Shown: positions 1-10,560, numbered from the stretch's first letter. The stretch is 27,063 nt of DNA from Paramacrobiotus richtersi (GCA_034698045.1 JAQGAU010000496.1:1-27063), one strand, 5' to 3'. The notes: generated by a model from the letters alone, not told the origin. Translations and numbers: made by a program.

Positions 1-2773
1 TTGAACGAGTGTTTCCTGAAACAGAGCTCACCAACACATCACTTGTTTGGTAACGCACGAAAATCTTATCTCCCAGGGGAACTAAGCCAAAAATCATCTT
101 ATACAGCAGAATTAATGACCGTTTTACGCGGCGAATTTCAACATTATCCCAACCTAGTTCCACCAACCGTGCGTCGTACTCAGAAACGTCGTTACCCAGT
201 CTCACTGAATTCACAAACTTTCGAAGAGACCGCTCGAGACCGTTACGCGACACTTTGTGCACTGGTAAAACTGCTATACTGCAGTAATCGAGCACTGGAA
301 ACACCACTGATTTAAAAAGTGCCAAACGTGCGGCGGAATCTTGATTACGGAACAACGAGTTTATGTAGTTCGTACGTTTCCGACACTTTTGCGATACATT
401 TTCCGAATTTAACTGAAAGGTCAGCTGTCGATCAAGTATTACACCGAGATGCTTCACGTTATCTTTCATCGGTATCTGCTTATCGTTAAGCAGATATTCG
501 TTTAACTGAGGCAACGACCGTTTTCTTGAAAAACAGACGTGGACTGACTTGGTGGCGTTAAAACACAGGCCACAATCGGCAGCCCATTTGGACAAACAAT
601 CCAGGTCTTCTTGCAGATGAGTCGGACTGTCCAGCGCAACCAAAGGACGAAACATCACGATGTCGTCAGCAAACACAAGCACCACACTGTTGTTAGTCAA
701 TATATGCGGGATATCGTTCATGACACAGATAAAGAGCAGTGGGCCAAGCACCGAACCCTGTGGCACACCGCTGGTAACATTTGCATACTGTGATACAGAA
801 TCATTCACAACTACGCACTCAGTTCGTCCTCTGAGATAATCGGAAATAAGGTGGACAATTTTACTTGGCGCATCTAATTTTGTTAATGACTGGACAATCT
901 TACGATGATCACATTTATCAAATGCTTTAGAACAATCCAGAAAGATCGCATCTACAGAAATGCCATTGTCCATAAAATCGTTCAACATTTTGACGAACAA
1001 AAAAATCTGAAGCTCCGTTGAACGTCTGTATCTGTATCCGAATTGATGGTCACCAAGTTTACTGCAAACACGTTCCGTCACTATTTCTTTAACGCAGTGT
1101 TCAAGAACTTTAGACGGAGGATCTAGCATCGAGATTGGTCTGAGGTTATTCGGTAAAGTTTGGTCACAACCGGCTTTCGGTATCGGTGTTACAAAAGACT
1201 TTTTCCAGATAGCCGGATAGGTGCCTTCATTAATCGCTGCATTGAAAATTAGAAACAGTGGAATTACGATAGAACTTTCAGAAATTTTCAACAATTTATT
1301 CGTTATTAAAAATCGGCCGCTTGATGTTCTACAGGAAACGCGCGACAGATGATACAAAACCGTGGTTTCGGAAATTTCACAATCATCGTAATTACCGCAC
1401 GCTATATCGATATCGGAACTGTAACAGTGTTCATCACACACTGAATAAGACGAGGAGTACAAATTACTCAGAACTTGAGCCTTTTCCGTATCGGTGTGTG
1501 CAACACCACCAGATTCTAACTTCAAAGGCGGTATACCCACCCTATCACAACTGGTTTTCACAAACTGCCAAAATTTCGCCGGGTTATTACGGTGGCTGTG
1601 CGCAACTTCGTTTAATCTGTGTTTTTCGTACTTTTTAACGCTAACTTCCACAGCATTCGACAACTTCTTCCATTTTCGCTTCAGTAACTGTTTCGCCGAG
1701 ACACACAAAGCAGAACAATACTTTTTGAAAACTTTATCACGGGCGCGAATTGTCTTTCTTATAACTAACGGATAGCTGATTCTGCCCATTTTGATTTTGC
1801 AATTGACATATTTGAATTCAGAACGAGCCACTTCTATAACAACATCTTCGAACATGCTTGCTCGTTGACTGGCATTAAGCCCACGAAAAAGAGAAACCCA
1901 GTCAGTCTTTTCAAGCCTTTCTCTGAAAGCGGGAATTTTCTCACTGACAATTTTCCACTTTGCAAAAGTGCGATACTTCGATTTGGTCGTTCTTACGCAT
2001 AATTCGAATTGAAAGCCTAGATGATCATTCGTTAAAGAAGGCGGGTTGACAGGCTGTATTTCCTCGCAAAAAGCGCTATTTGAAACGAAACAGAGATCAA
2101 GACAATTACTTTTTCTCGTGGGAAAGGAGATTAATTGTTTAAGATTACACTGCTTTGCGTAACTAATCAGAGAGCTGCCGGCTACAGTAGGAGAGGAGAG
2201 AGAATTCCAGTCAACATGAGGCAAGTTAAAGTCACCCATTATGACTGCTTTTGACAGCATCAGCGGGGAGAATTTATCGAGCAGGTGTTCCATGAAAAGA
2301 GAAACAGCAATCTGAGATTTAGAAGGCGGACAGTAGAAAGCAATAAAAATTCTATCAAGACGCTGTGATTCAACGAAAAGAGCCTCTAGGTGGTCATTTT
2401 CTAGGTCAAGGCGTCTGAATGCTTGATATCGTTTTCTTAGTACAAGAGCAACGCCACCGTATCCGTCTGATCTGTGTTTACGAAAAACACTAAAAGAGCG
2501 AAGATCCGCAAACATTGAATCGGTGTAATGATCTTTGTCCCAAGTTTCTGCAAATCCTGTCACATCGGCTTCTGAGCAAAACAACTTGACCTGAGCACTT
2601 TTATTAAACACGCTGTTGATATTACAAAAACGCAGTTTAATCTTGCTGGTAGGTTTTCGTCTGGGCTCCGCATTACAAATCACTTTTTTGATAACATTAA
2701 ATTTGTTCGCTGCTGATGGAAAATCTTCAGTTATCTGTTCCTTCGACTCTACCAGTTTTTTGAAAAGCTGCGG
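1..2773 (-). CDS. LINE ORF2: endonuclease / reverse transcriptase (partial, open to window edge)
   Basis: I translated the minus strand from 2773 (just after an in-frame TAG at 2776-2774) to position 1 and met no stop, giving about 924 codons. An exonuclease-endonuclease-phosphatase domain comes first: an N-terminal LRFCNINS segment, the catalytic-type AETW at 2551-2540, SDGYGG near 2470, and GDFN at 2236-2225. A connecting region contains NNPAKFW near 1590. The reverse transcriptase follows, with PIPKAG and LRPISML, motif A FLDCSKAFD (943-918), SGVPQGSVLGPLLF (about 775-735) and the catalytic FADD (673-662). The thumb region and beyond continue to the edge. The protein would nick target DNA and prime reverse transcription there. 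No ATG occurs between the frame opening and the conserved start of the endonuclease, so translation by -1 frameshifting from ORF1 is the likely route. Confidence 0.93.
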
Positions 2774-3397
2774 CTATAAAAAGTGCGAGACTTGCGCATT
2801 TCATTATAAACACTACAGTACGGATGATCAAACGCTGTATGATAGTTCTCTTCCGAATACACACCATGGTCAAAACAATTGGAACAAACGAAAGCAAACT
2901 CGTCTGAAACGTTACACTTATCCGAAACATGTGGTCCAGCACAGTATCCACAACGGGGTAACTTTTTACAGGTTGACCTGACATGGCCAAAAGCGCAACA
3001 GTTTTTACACTGCGGTGCATAAAAGTGGTCTTCGATAGGACACACACGCCAATTTACCATTAACGTCTTTTTCGAGAGAAACAGTTCTCTAGTTAGTCGA
3101 TCAACATCCAAAACAACTGCGCACGTGGAAATCTGTTTACGGAAACTTTTCAATCTCGTGACAACTTTTAACACTGCCGAATCGGATAGGCCATTTTTGG
3201 CTCGAATTTCACTCAACAAATCATTATCCGAAAGGTCAACTGGTATACGACGAATAATCATGCGATGCATACGCGATTTAGAATTATGCACTGTAAATCC
3301 AAGCTGATCAGCATGATCTGTCAAGACATCTTTACCTTTTCGTGCGCTTTCTTCGTTCCCAAATTCAATAAAAATGCTTTTACCGTACCCGGGACGC
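2749..3397 (-). CDS. LINE ORF1, 3' portion: zinc-knuckle nucleic-acid-binding protein (broken gene)
   Basis: This open frame on the minus strand ends at TAG 2751-2749 and has no ATG of its own; it is the C-terminal half of ORF1. It holds an RRM-like/PAD-type stretch (IRRIPVDLSDNDLLSEIRAK region) and then Cys/His knuckles: C-x2-C-x4-H-x4-C (CKNCCAFGHVRSTC, about 3009-2968), C-x2-C-x3-H-x4-C (CGYCAGPHVSDKC, about 2952-2914) and a third looser Cys/His group. This arrangement is known from jockey-group ORF1 proteins, which coat the RNA. The 5' portion sits at 5512-6090. Joining the two with one copy of the 10-bp duplication gives 1218 nt, exactly 406 codons including the stop, in a single frame. 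The last codons include the slippery heptamer described separately. Confidence 0.88.
2755..2761 (-). promoter_or_regulatory. -1 ribosomal frameshift slippery heptamer A AAA AAC at the ORF1/ORF2 junction
   Basis: On the minus strand ORF1 reads TCA AAA AAC TGG TAG, so the heptamer A_AAA_AAC (2761 to 2755) lies in the zero frame two codons before the stop. This is the classic X XXY YYZ slippery form. A -1 slip continues as CTG GTA GAG TCG, which is exactly the ORF2 frame. The ORF1 and ORF2 frames overlap for only about 25 nt (2773-2749). I could not identify a convincing downstream stem or pseudoknot by eye. Confidence 0.72.
3388..3397. repeat. Target-site duplication, left copy (10 bp, CCCGGGACGC)
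   Basis: It is identical to 5512-5521 and lies exactly outside the inverted ends of the nested element. Both copies encode part of the LINE ORF1 (R-P-G on the minus strand). Confidence 0.88.
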
Positions 3398-3401
3398 GGC
3401 A

Positions 3402-3530
3402 CCCCGACATATCGTCGCCCGACCTATCGTCGCCCGACCTTTCGTCGTTTTTCGTCGCCCGACATATCGTCGCCCGACCTTACGTCGCCCTTACGTCGTC
3501 GTTTTATACGGCCCGATCACTCGTCGCCCA
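3402..3530. repeat. Subterminal tandem repeats, about 15-bp unit (CGACCTATCGTCGCC)
   Basis: The unit CGAC(C/A)T(A/T)TCGTCGCC recurs about five times, with a few degraded copies, inside the left end of the nested transposon. Shorter inverted counterparts (GGGCGACC, GGCGACGAAATG) lie inside the right end at about 5452-5505. Such motif arrays near transposon ends are usually transposase-binding sites; that role is inference. Confidence 0.75.
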
Positions 3531-3829
3531 GTAATTGGTCGAAATTGTTTCGTCGTCAGAACTTGACGTTTAAATCTGATCTGGGTGGCCATGGATCGAA
3601 GTCCCATCGAAAATTTTTACGAGGCTCAGCTTTTATGTAGCTCGAGAGTACTGTAACTAGATAATCGCACTCCGCTGCGCTTGCGATAAAAACCGAAGCG
3701 AACGGAGACATTTCCGGCGAACATGCCGGGCTGTTTATGCATCATGCTAATTAACTCTATTAAAAGTATCTATGTGGGAAGACAAAACTGAGTGATTCGG
3801 ATCTCCGAATCACACTGAAACACAACCAC

Positions 3830-4015
3830 AAAATATCCGACCAACATAAAAACATATAAAACATATAACAACATAAAAATAAATATGTAACTGAAAAATA
3901 GTTAAATAAAATATAAATAATGATGTAAATAATAAAATATCAACGAAATATAAAACAAACAAAAGAAAAATAAATATGAATAAATATGAATAATAAATAT
4001 GATAAATAAATCAGA
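3830..4015. repeat. A/T-rich low-complexity tract
   Basis: The plus strand is dominated by A with short TAAATA/AACATA words and no coding potential. It lies inside the nested transposon and may be a slipped simple repeat. Confidence 0.7.
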
Positions 4016-5511
4016 AAGAGGCTCAGAGAGACCAGTCTGTTTCAGTCTCACTCTGGCCTAACTGCCAATACACAGCGCAGAGGGGATAGCCAGAGTACAC
4101 AGGGATAGCCCATTGCGCAAGCCATATTGTTCGAGGTTAAGCAGACAAAAGAATCTTTTGTTCTCAAAAATGTGCTCTTATTTTGCTTATATCTCGCTTA
4201 TGTTTTGAGATATGTTTACCAAAAAGTAATCAGCTCATCTTCAGGTCAAAGTCTAGTTTGTATTCGAATTTGGCGAAAAGCGGATGAAAACTGACTGCGC
4301 TATCGCGGTCAGCAGAAACGGGTGTCAACATCGCTTTTTGCATTACTCTTGAACATGAAGGACCTCCGCTTCGCTTCGGTCGATTAAGAATGTTTTGCAC
4401 AGTTGAAATTATTCGTTGACCTGCAGATAAGCACCATTAAAACTTTCAAACTGGCAAGTCCAAGTAAAAATGGCCCGCTGAATGCAAATATACTGTAGAC
4501 AAGCCATTTGCGTGCTACTTCTACTGATCAAAGGAGTTGTAAAATACCGTACGTTTCGAACCATTGGTAGTACAGTATCCAGTACTGCAGCTGATGTCAT
4601 TTTGTGAGATTTGATCGGACGATCAATGTTACGTTTCGTAAAATTTGTACCGTAAAATATGATCTAGAACATCATACCTACGATAATTTGATCTTCAAGG
4701 TAAGCTAACTAAAACTCCACTTAGGGTTTAGGGTTTAATATTTTACGTCTTCAGAGAACAAGGGAAAATCCCTTATCAAGGCCTGTAGACGACAGAATAC
4801 TGTAAACAAAGCAACAATGCATTCGCTGGATGAAATCAGACTGCGCTTATGGTAATTGACAAATCATGCGAGATCTCAACAATACGAACAATCAAATCAG
4901 TACAACCATGGCCTCACAAACACACTGGATGGCCAAATATCTGACTCATAATCTTTGCCATCATGTCTTTAAAACTTATCCTCCTAACCATGCTCGCGCT
5001 AGATGAATTATTGACCTAATCAAATTAAGTTGGTTTCTAATGATACTGCGTATGTTGCTTGGCGTCTTTTCAAGGTTATAGGAAAGCCATACTATAGAGG
5101 GAAAAAATCAACTGAACCCACCGGTAAGCTGATAAATGACAGTTTCTATAAAAACTAAAAATCAGTGCTCAAGAAACCCGAAACGGTGCCCTCATGTAGA
5201 CATGACCGCCCTCGTATTGGATTAATTAAGATATTTTGAACATTTGTCAGTGTAAGCAGCTAGAGCGTCAACTAGCGGCAACTGGTTTTGGGATTCAGTA
5301 AGAGCTATAATATCTCGCTACATAATTTAATCAATTATTGGTACATTTCTGAACAGTTATTGACCGGTACGCAATAAACAAATAACGGCTACGCAGCAGT
5401 ACGAAAATCGATGCCGAAAACTCAGGTTGAGCAAAGGTCATAGCTCACTAAAGGTCGCCAAACGACGAAATGTCGGGCGACCAAAAGCTGGCGACGAAAT
5501 GACGGGACACC

Positions 5512-5521
5512 CCCGGGACGC
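5512..5521. repeat. Target-site duplication, right copy (10 bp, CCCGGGACGC)
   Basis: It is identical to 3388-3397. It marks the right boundary of the nested element inside ORF1. Confidence 0.88.
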
Positions 5522-6090
5522 ATGTTGGTGATGTTTAAATCAGAAGAACTGGATGGAACGGTACTATTCAGGACTTCGCAGATGGTGTTCATCTCGCGAA
5601 AACTGGTCCGGGAATTATCATTGGGATTCTGGACTTTGGGCTTCAGAACGATCGTCGGTGGCTTAGCAGCAGCATTAGCAGTTGACGAAGGATGACTCAC
5701 AGTTGCTAATCGTTCGGCTGAAAAGGGAGTCGGTCTGCTGGCAATTTTTTGCTGATTATCCGGCATCGGAGCATCAGTCTGAATTCCGGTTCCGTTGCAT
5801 ACAGCATTTTCTGTTTGCGTTTCGGCATTTGTAGTTGGGATTTCACGAATAAACTGATCAACCTGATTTGACACGGTTGTATAGACAATCAACAGTTCCG
5901 GACAGATATCAAAGATAAACTTCGCATCAACAGCCAGTGATTCCTTCAGATCAGAGTTCAACACAGACTGGGCAAATGTTTGAATTCTCTTAACAATTTC
6001 TTCGAAATTAAAGGGTGCAGTTTCAACAGTTTCTTCACAAGTAAATGGAACTGATTCAGCTAGAAAAACATTTCCAATATTTTCCCCCAT
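5512..6090 (-). CDS. LINE ORF1, 5' portion (start codon to transposon insertion)
   Basis: ATG at 6090-6088 opens a minus-strand frame that runs through an acidic N-terminus (starting MGENIGNVFLAES) and a Ser/Pro/Thr-rich low-complexity stretch to the insertion point at 5512. Beyond it the frame continues about 30 codons into the inverted end of the inserted element before stopping near 5422, so the present transcript would encode a chimeric truncated Gag. The last element-free residues (MRPG) match the first residues of the 3' portion (RPGYGK), because both contain the duplicated target sequence. I recognise no domain in this half; variable N-termini are normal for LINE ORF1. Confidence 0.85.
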
Positions 6091-6150
6091 TTTGGGGGAA
6101 AATCAGCGCTTAGATTACAGTCAGTAGTCCAGTGCAGAGAGGAGCTAAAT

Positions 6151-6590
6151 TAATGTGGCCGCTCACAAGCTGACCAGGCGAGAAATGGAAATATACCCAA
6201 AAACTGTTCTTTCGATGTTAGTATCATGTTACAAAATTGAGTAAATTCTGAGAATGTCAGTTTTGCAGTCACTAGCCGTTAAAAAGCCCAAAACTCGAAA
6301 GATGATAAGTTGACAACACACGGCCAGAAAGGGTAACCACATTCTAGTGATTCCACGCAGATTCCATTACCATTCGGTATGCGAGTGGTGTCTGCAGGGC
6401 TGCGAGGCAGTGCGAGCCTCACGGACTGTCGGCCTACACTGGAGGCCTGTTGTCTTAATTGTACGTCGTAATTGTTTCGGAATCATGAACTCGATAACTC
6501 GAAATACGGGGAATAATTGTAGAAGTAAGTTACTGAAGTGTCACGCACAGGATGTAACTTGAATTCAACATTCAGTAACAGAAAGCGCAA
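6151..6590. other. Intergenic stretch without recognisable gene
   Basis: It lies to the right of the LINE leader. Short open frames exist (for example 6347-6562 plus) but show no conserved motif or splice context. No promoter or RNA gene was recognised. Confidence 0.5.
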
Positions 6591-6726
6591 AGTTCTTTAT
6601 TCCTATTCCTTCCGGGCACTCCGAGCATTCCTTTTCCTAGATACGGTTCCTATTCCTAGGTTGTATTCCTACAGGTATTCCTAGAAAATACATTCCTTTC
6701 CTAATTCCTTATTCCTGTTCCTACTA
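6590..6726. repeat. Degenerate ATTCCT hexanucleotide repeat
   Basis: The words ATTCCT, TTCCTA and TTCCTTT recur through this stretch with many interruptions, as expected of an ageing microsatellite. No gene content. Confidence 0.75.
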
Positions 6727-6994
6727 AAGGTGTAGGACTGGATGCGTGTCTGGCGCAACTAATAATTGTTCTACACGTACATGGAAGAGTCAGGAAGACA
6801 TAGCTTCTTTAATCAATTTAAAACAATTGCATGATATTATAAGAGCCGCGTACGGAAAATAAAATCACTTAACACGAGGCCCCGGTTGAGGCCGGATCAC
6901 TGAAAAAACATAATCCAGATTATAGCAGAAGGCGGTGCTATGGATGCATCATGCCTAACAATTATGTGTAAAACGGTGTCTAACGGTGTAATAG

Positions 6995-7042
6995 CAATGG
7001 GAGGGTTCTACTCGATACCAATGGGAGGGTTTTACTCGATAT
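6995..7042. repeat. Direct tandem duplication, 2 x 24 bp
   Basis: The unit CAATGGGAGGGTTCTACTCG plus four bases occurs twice back to back with two base differences. It lies just upstream of the TTC39-like fragment. Confidence 0.8.
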
Positions 7043-7131
7043 TGTAGCGGTATACGACTGTATCACAGTAGACTGAAGAGATCAATAGGGCCACCTTTTA
7101 CTGAATGTTTGATGGTGTATTAAGTAGTGGG

Positions 7132-7333
7132 GAGTTTGATGTGGGTTTTGCCGGGGAGATGCTAGCGCCTCTTCTCCAACAGTACCCCAACGGCGCCGTG
7201 ACCCTCTTCCTGGCCGGTCGGCTGGCGCAGTTGCGCGAGCAGTTCGGGGAGGCGCTATAGACTTCTTCAACAGTTCGATGCGGGTGCGGTATTTCGGTTT
7301 CGTCCCTAGCTTCGGCGATTGCGGTGCTTGACT
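7132..7333 (+). pseudogene. TTC39-like tetratricopeptide fragment with frameshift
   Basis: The plus strand encodes FDVGFAGEMLAPLL, then QQYPNGAVTLFLAGRLAQLR and EQFGEA, the look of a TPR helix pair in the TTC39 family, where (Y/F)P(N/K)(G/S)...LF(F)xxR(I/L)..L.G..EEA is characteristic. The frame stops at TAG 7258-7260, but the adjacent frame continues the expected helix as AIDFFNSSMR, so a small indel at about 7252 (a repeated GC) has broken it. An acceptor-like AG precedes it near 7126. The fragment is locally GC-rich compared with its surroundings. Family assignment is by eye; other TPR proteins are possible. No other exons of the gene were found, so it is probably a dead piece. Confidence 0.45.
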
Positions 7334-8656
7334 GCCCCGACTGGTGTTCTGCCTCCGAATGTGTACATGTGGCCACGGCAATCATGCCATAGGCTGCAGC
7401 CATTTCGCCTCAAATTACTTGGCCTGCTATCCTCTGTTGCTTGTCTGTTTTCTTTTGGCTTGTCTGTTTTCTTTTGAACTGCAGTGCAATCTGAGCTTCA
7501 GTCATACTGATATGATCATGTTTTTTCGTTTGTTCGCAATGTCGAGATAGTGTTCAGTTATGTCTGACGCTCAGAGGGGACATTGTCCCGTTGCGGAAAG
7601 ACAATAAATCAACATTATTATTAAGAAGTCATAACATTATTATTAAGAAGAACAGTCTGAATCGACTCATAAAGCTCAGACAAGTAACCTGCTACGAATA
7701 GGGTTTGCGGTTTTTCAAACCAGCTGTTCCAGACATGTACCTGCACTGTGCATAAGATCAGAGAATCTATTATCGAAAAAATTTAGTAGTTTTTAGTTAT
7801 ACTATGAACTGGAATTTACGCATATCTGCTACCAGCGCGTGAAATTCTCGTTCTCACAATTCAGCTGAATGGTGAGAATCACATTTGATTACCCGGCAGT
7901 GTATCTAGAGCGTCTGTGGCAGCGGTCTCTATCGTCTGCACTCAGAAGTCAAATTCATGCTACCAATCAATATAATATAGATGCTTCAGTACTAATTGTA
8001 AGGGATAGTACCAGTACTTTTTGTTAGTCATAGGGGTAGTACTAGTACTTTTTTGGAATTTCCATTGTGCCAACATTGTTTCCGTGCTATTGCCAAATAA
8101 ACAAAACCTAGTACTTAGTACCTGCATTCATTCGGTTAGCTCGGAGGTTATCGATTATCAATCAGGAGTTACTTCACCACACTTGCATGTAGTGATCCTG
8201 CGGCAGGGTAAGTGTGGTGGTTTACAACTTCACATGCAGATTGTCTTGGATGACCCGGGGGGACAGCAGCTCGTGACTCATAAAAAACGGCAACTGCCAA
8301 TAAGTACACTATTTATCGCATTTCCTCAGTCAGAACCGCAGCCCTAATCCAATCAAAATCCTCACATCCAAGTAATTATATGCGTTCGTTAATCCAGGTA
8401 CCATCAAAGTGCCAAGAAAACCGCAGCTTAGCAGAAATCGCTGTAAGGGCCAGAATTCCTACTGGCTGTCAAGTGACACCGAGTCTCTGGTAAGAGCATA
8501 GCTGTTTGACTGTGAAAAGCAAGCTTCCGGTCACTCCGCGGCAGTAAAATGCCTTACAGCGAAAGAAAGCCAAAGTAATAAACTTCGCAAAAAATAGTAT
8601 AACAGTGTTGTTCTTTCCATTGTGTAGTGTAACAAATCATTTTTTTAAAAACCACC
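7334..8656. other. Gene-poor stretch with short direct repeats
   Basis: I see no supported gene. Small duplications are present: an 18-bp unit AACATTATTATTAAGAAG at 7611-7628 and 7633-7650, a CTTGTCTGTTTTCTTTTG doublet near 7440-7476, and a diverged GGATAGTACCAGTACTTTTT / GGGTAGTACTAGTACTTTTT pair near 8003-8052. A 108-residue plus-strand open frame at 8021-8347 has no recognisable motif. Confidence 0.5.
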
Positions 8657-9730
8657 ATGCAGGAGCGCAACCTGTTGATCTGTTTCGTGACCTTTCTCGT
8701 TATTACTGTGGCACAGGCAGAAACCGGCCAACTTCTCGATGCGCAAAAGTACCGCCATTTGATCAACGAATTCGGTGTCACACTGTACAAGTGAATCAGC
8801 AAAAGTGATGCGAGTGGCAGTGCCGATAACGTCCTGGTCAACTCCATGCAGATTACCTCAGCTCTTTTAATGACCTGCAATGCTGCCAACGGATCCACGC
8901 AGGCTGAATTGAAGAGCCTTCTCAAACTCGATCCAAGCGATACATGTCTGGATGTTTCGGATATTTTATGGAAGATGAGCGGAAGAGTGCCGCACCATGA
9001 CGCGAACAATCCAGACACGAATGATGTGTATTTCGTTGCCAATCGTGCCTATGTACATTACAAAATCAAGCTTCTCGTACCATTTATGCTGAATTTAATC
9101 AAGAGGATCCACCGTAAACCAGGCATCGTGGACTTTGAGAAGTCAGCGACCGCTCGCAAGGATATCAATGACTGGGTCAATACAACCACGCACGGAAATA
9201 TCAAGGAATTCCTGTGTGCAAATAGCTTGAAGAACACACCCAACGTTATCATCATCATTGAGGATTACCTGAGCTTTGCTTGGGCTGCTGCCTTCGATCC
9301 CAAGAACACAACCAAGGGCACGTTTACCAATGCGGATGCCAGCCGGGCTACCGTCGATTTCATGAGCATGGAGGATATGCTGCTGTACAAGAGGGTTGAC
9401 GCCGATGCTTCCACCAAGTCACCGGCGTTCCATGCCATAAAACTACCCAACAATTGGGGTACATTCAGTTTATCTGTCCTGATGCCCGTCGATGCCAAGG
9501 ACCTGCAGGCACTGGAAACAGCTCTATCGGCCGATCTGGTGAACAAAGCTGTTGGTCCGGACATGAAAGACCGCAGTTTTGGTTTTGGAAATGCTTACGA
9601 ATTATAAAAACTGAGCATGTAGGGATGACAAATATGTATGCATTCGAACGCTGGGTACCATCAAATACGGAGAACGGGCGCTGCCCATCTGATTGTGAGT
9701 GGTTATGCATGATTTGCAACACCGGCTAAA
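8657..9730 (+). pseudogene. Serpin pseudogene (secreted serine protease inhibitor family)
   Basis: ATG at 8657, in a good Kozak context (ACCACCATGC), opens a signal peptide (MQERNLLICFVTFLVITVAQ) followed by serpin helix A (FGVTLYK). The frame is interrupted by one TGA at 8792-8794 and then continues in the same frame through NVLVNSMQITSAL, the helix F and sheet A region (ANRAYVHY..., FWAAAFDPKNTTKGTF-like) and up to FGFGNAYEL, where TAA 9605-9607 ends it. Directly after, the next frame reads KTEHVGMTNMYAF, the expected 'LGMTDMF' segment of serpins, so a frameshift lies at about 9603. Further decay removes the reactive-centre loop and C-terminal strands. With two or more lesions and no reactive loop it cannot be an inhibitor. 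Confidence 0.85.
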
Positions 9731-10560
9731 ATTTAACAGCTGCTCAGTGCTCAGATGTAATAGAGCACCGAGAGAACCGTAGAGCATCTGTTTAAGGAAA
9801 CTGTCAGTTTCTCGTCATTAGTTGAAAGATCACAGAAATAAAAGAACGAAAAAATCTAGAGAGACTGCCGATTAGTTAGCACCAGCTTCGTTTTGTTATA
9901 TTATCGAAGTTACATCAACTGTGACACACGATGCTTAAGTTGTCAAGAACATGCCGCATAGTCATGTTTAATTTCTGCTATAACAATATCTTCATTTGTG
10001 TAAATTATATAATATATTAATATCTCCATTGTAAACATATTCACTTGCGATTCTAAAACAACATCTTCAGCCGCGATTATGAAACATTTGCCACAAAACG
10101 ACCACATATTGCGAATTTACCGTAGACCATAAATCATGATCAACCGTTGATTATTGACCTTGGATCTCATTCCGGTTCGCACGAGTAAGTCACCAGGAGG
10201 TTATTAGGTCGCTTTGGCTGGCTGGTGCTCGGACATTCAAGTTCGCCAAACAGGTTCTTATCCACCGAAACCCTGCATGAATCTTTACCTGCACAAATTC
10301 CACAAAAAAAAACATTTATTCACCGAACACTTTACACAGGGTCGCGCGACAGTTTTACAGTCTTCGAAGACTGACGTGGACATTGACAAGGTCATAATCT
10401 TCGGTATTATAATTTGTAATTTTGTAATTATTCGTAACCAGACAAACCCCGTTGTGGGACATACTAAGTCCGATTGCATACTACAAAATTCACAAGAAAT
10501 TTAGTACTGAAAATCTAAATAATCCGTGGCTAAAGAAGCCGTTATAGCTGCAGTCAGGGG
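9731..10560. other. Intergenic stretch, nothing recognised
   Basis: It contains an AATAAA-like signal near 9837, possibly a relic of the serpin gene's 3' end. Open frames at 10214-10504 (plus) and 10285-10479 (minus) show no family features. Confidence 0.5.

Larger units (their letters stand above)
3398..5511. mobile_element. Nested non-autonomous DNA transposon (Mutator/foldback-like) inside LINE ORF1
   Basis: The left end begins GGCACCCCGACATATCGTCG and the reverse complement of the right end begins GGTGTCCCGTCATTTCGTCG; 17 of the first 22 positions match. Perfect 10-bp duplications CCCGGGACGC flank it (3388-3397 and 5512-5521), and excision restores the ORF1 frame. A TSD of 8-11 bp with GG-starting ends and subterminal tandem repeats is typical of Mutator-like and foldback elements; that class assignment is inference. 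No transposase is visible in the 2.1 kb, so it depends on enzymes encoded elsewhere. The interior has an A/T-rich stretch (about 3830-4020), a small GC hairpin near 3668-3710 and otherwise no recognisable gene. Confidence 0.85.
1..6150 (-). mobile_element. Non-LTR retrotransposon (LINE, jockey/CR1-like), 3' end off window, interrupted by a DNA element
   Basis: The minus strand reads, from right to left, a short 5' UTR, ORF1 (Gag-like, zinc knuckles), then ORF2 (AP-type endonuclease followed by reverse transcriptase) continuing past position 1. The domain order endonuclease then RT, with no LTR, integrase or protease, is that of jockey/CR1/I-type LINEs. ORF1 is split by a 2114-bp insertion at 3398-5511. 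ORF2 has no stop in the 2.77 kb visible, so the copy is young. The exact 5' terminus was not determined; ORF1 starts at 6090 and about 60 bp of possible leader follows to the right. Its 3' tail and target duplication are outside the window. Clade assignment within the LINEs is inference from the ORF1 zinc knuckles and RT style. Confidence 0.93.

Noticed and set aside
4719-4740. TTAGGGTTTAGGGTTTAAT, resembling plant-type telomere repeats
   Set aside because: Only about two units, internal to a transposon; too short to be a telomere relic.
8554-9042. 162-codon minus-strand open frame
   Set aside because: Antisense to the serpin pseudogene, which has clear family motifs on the plus strand.
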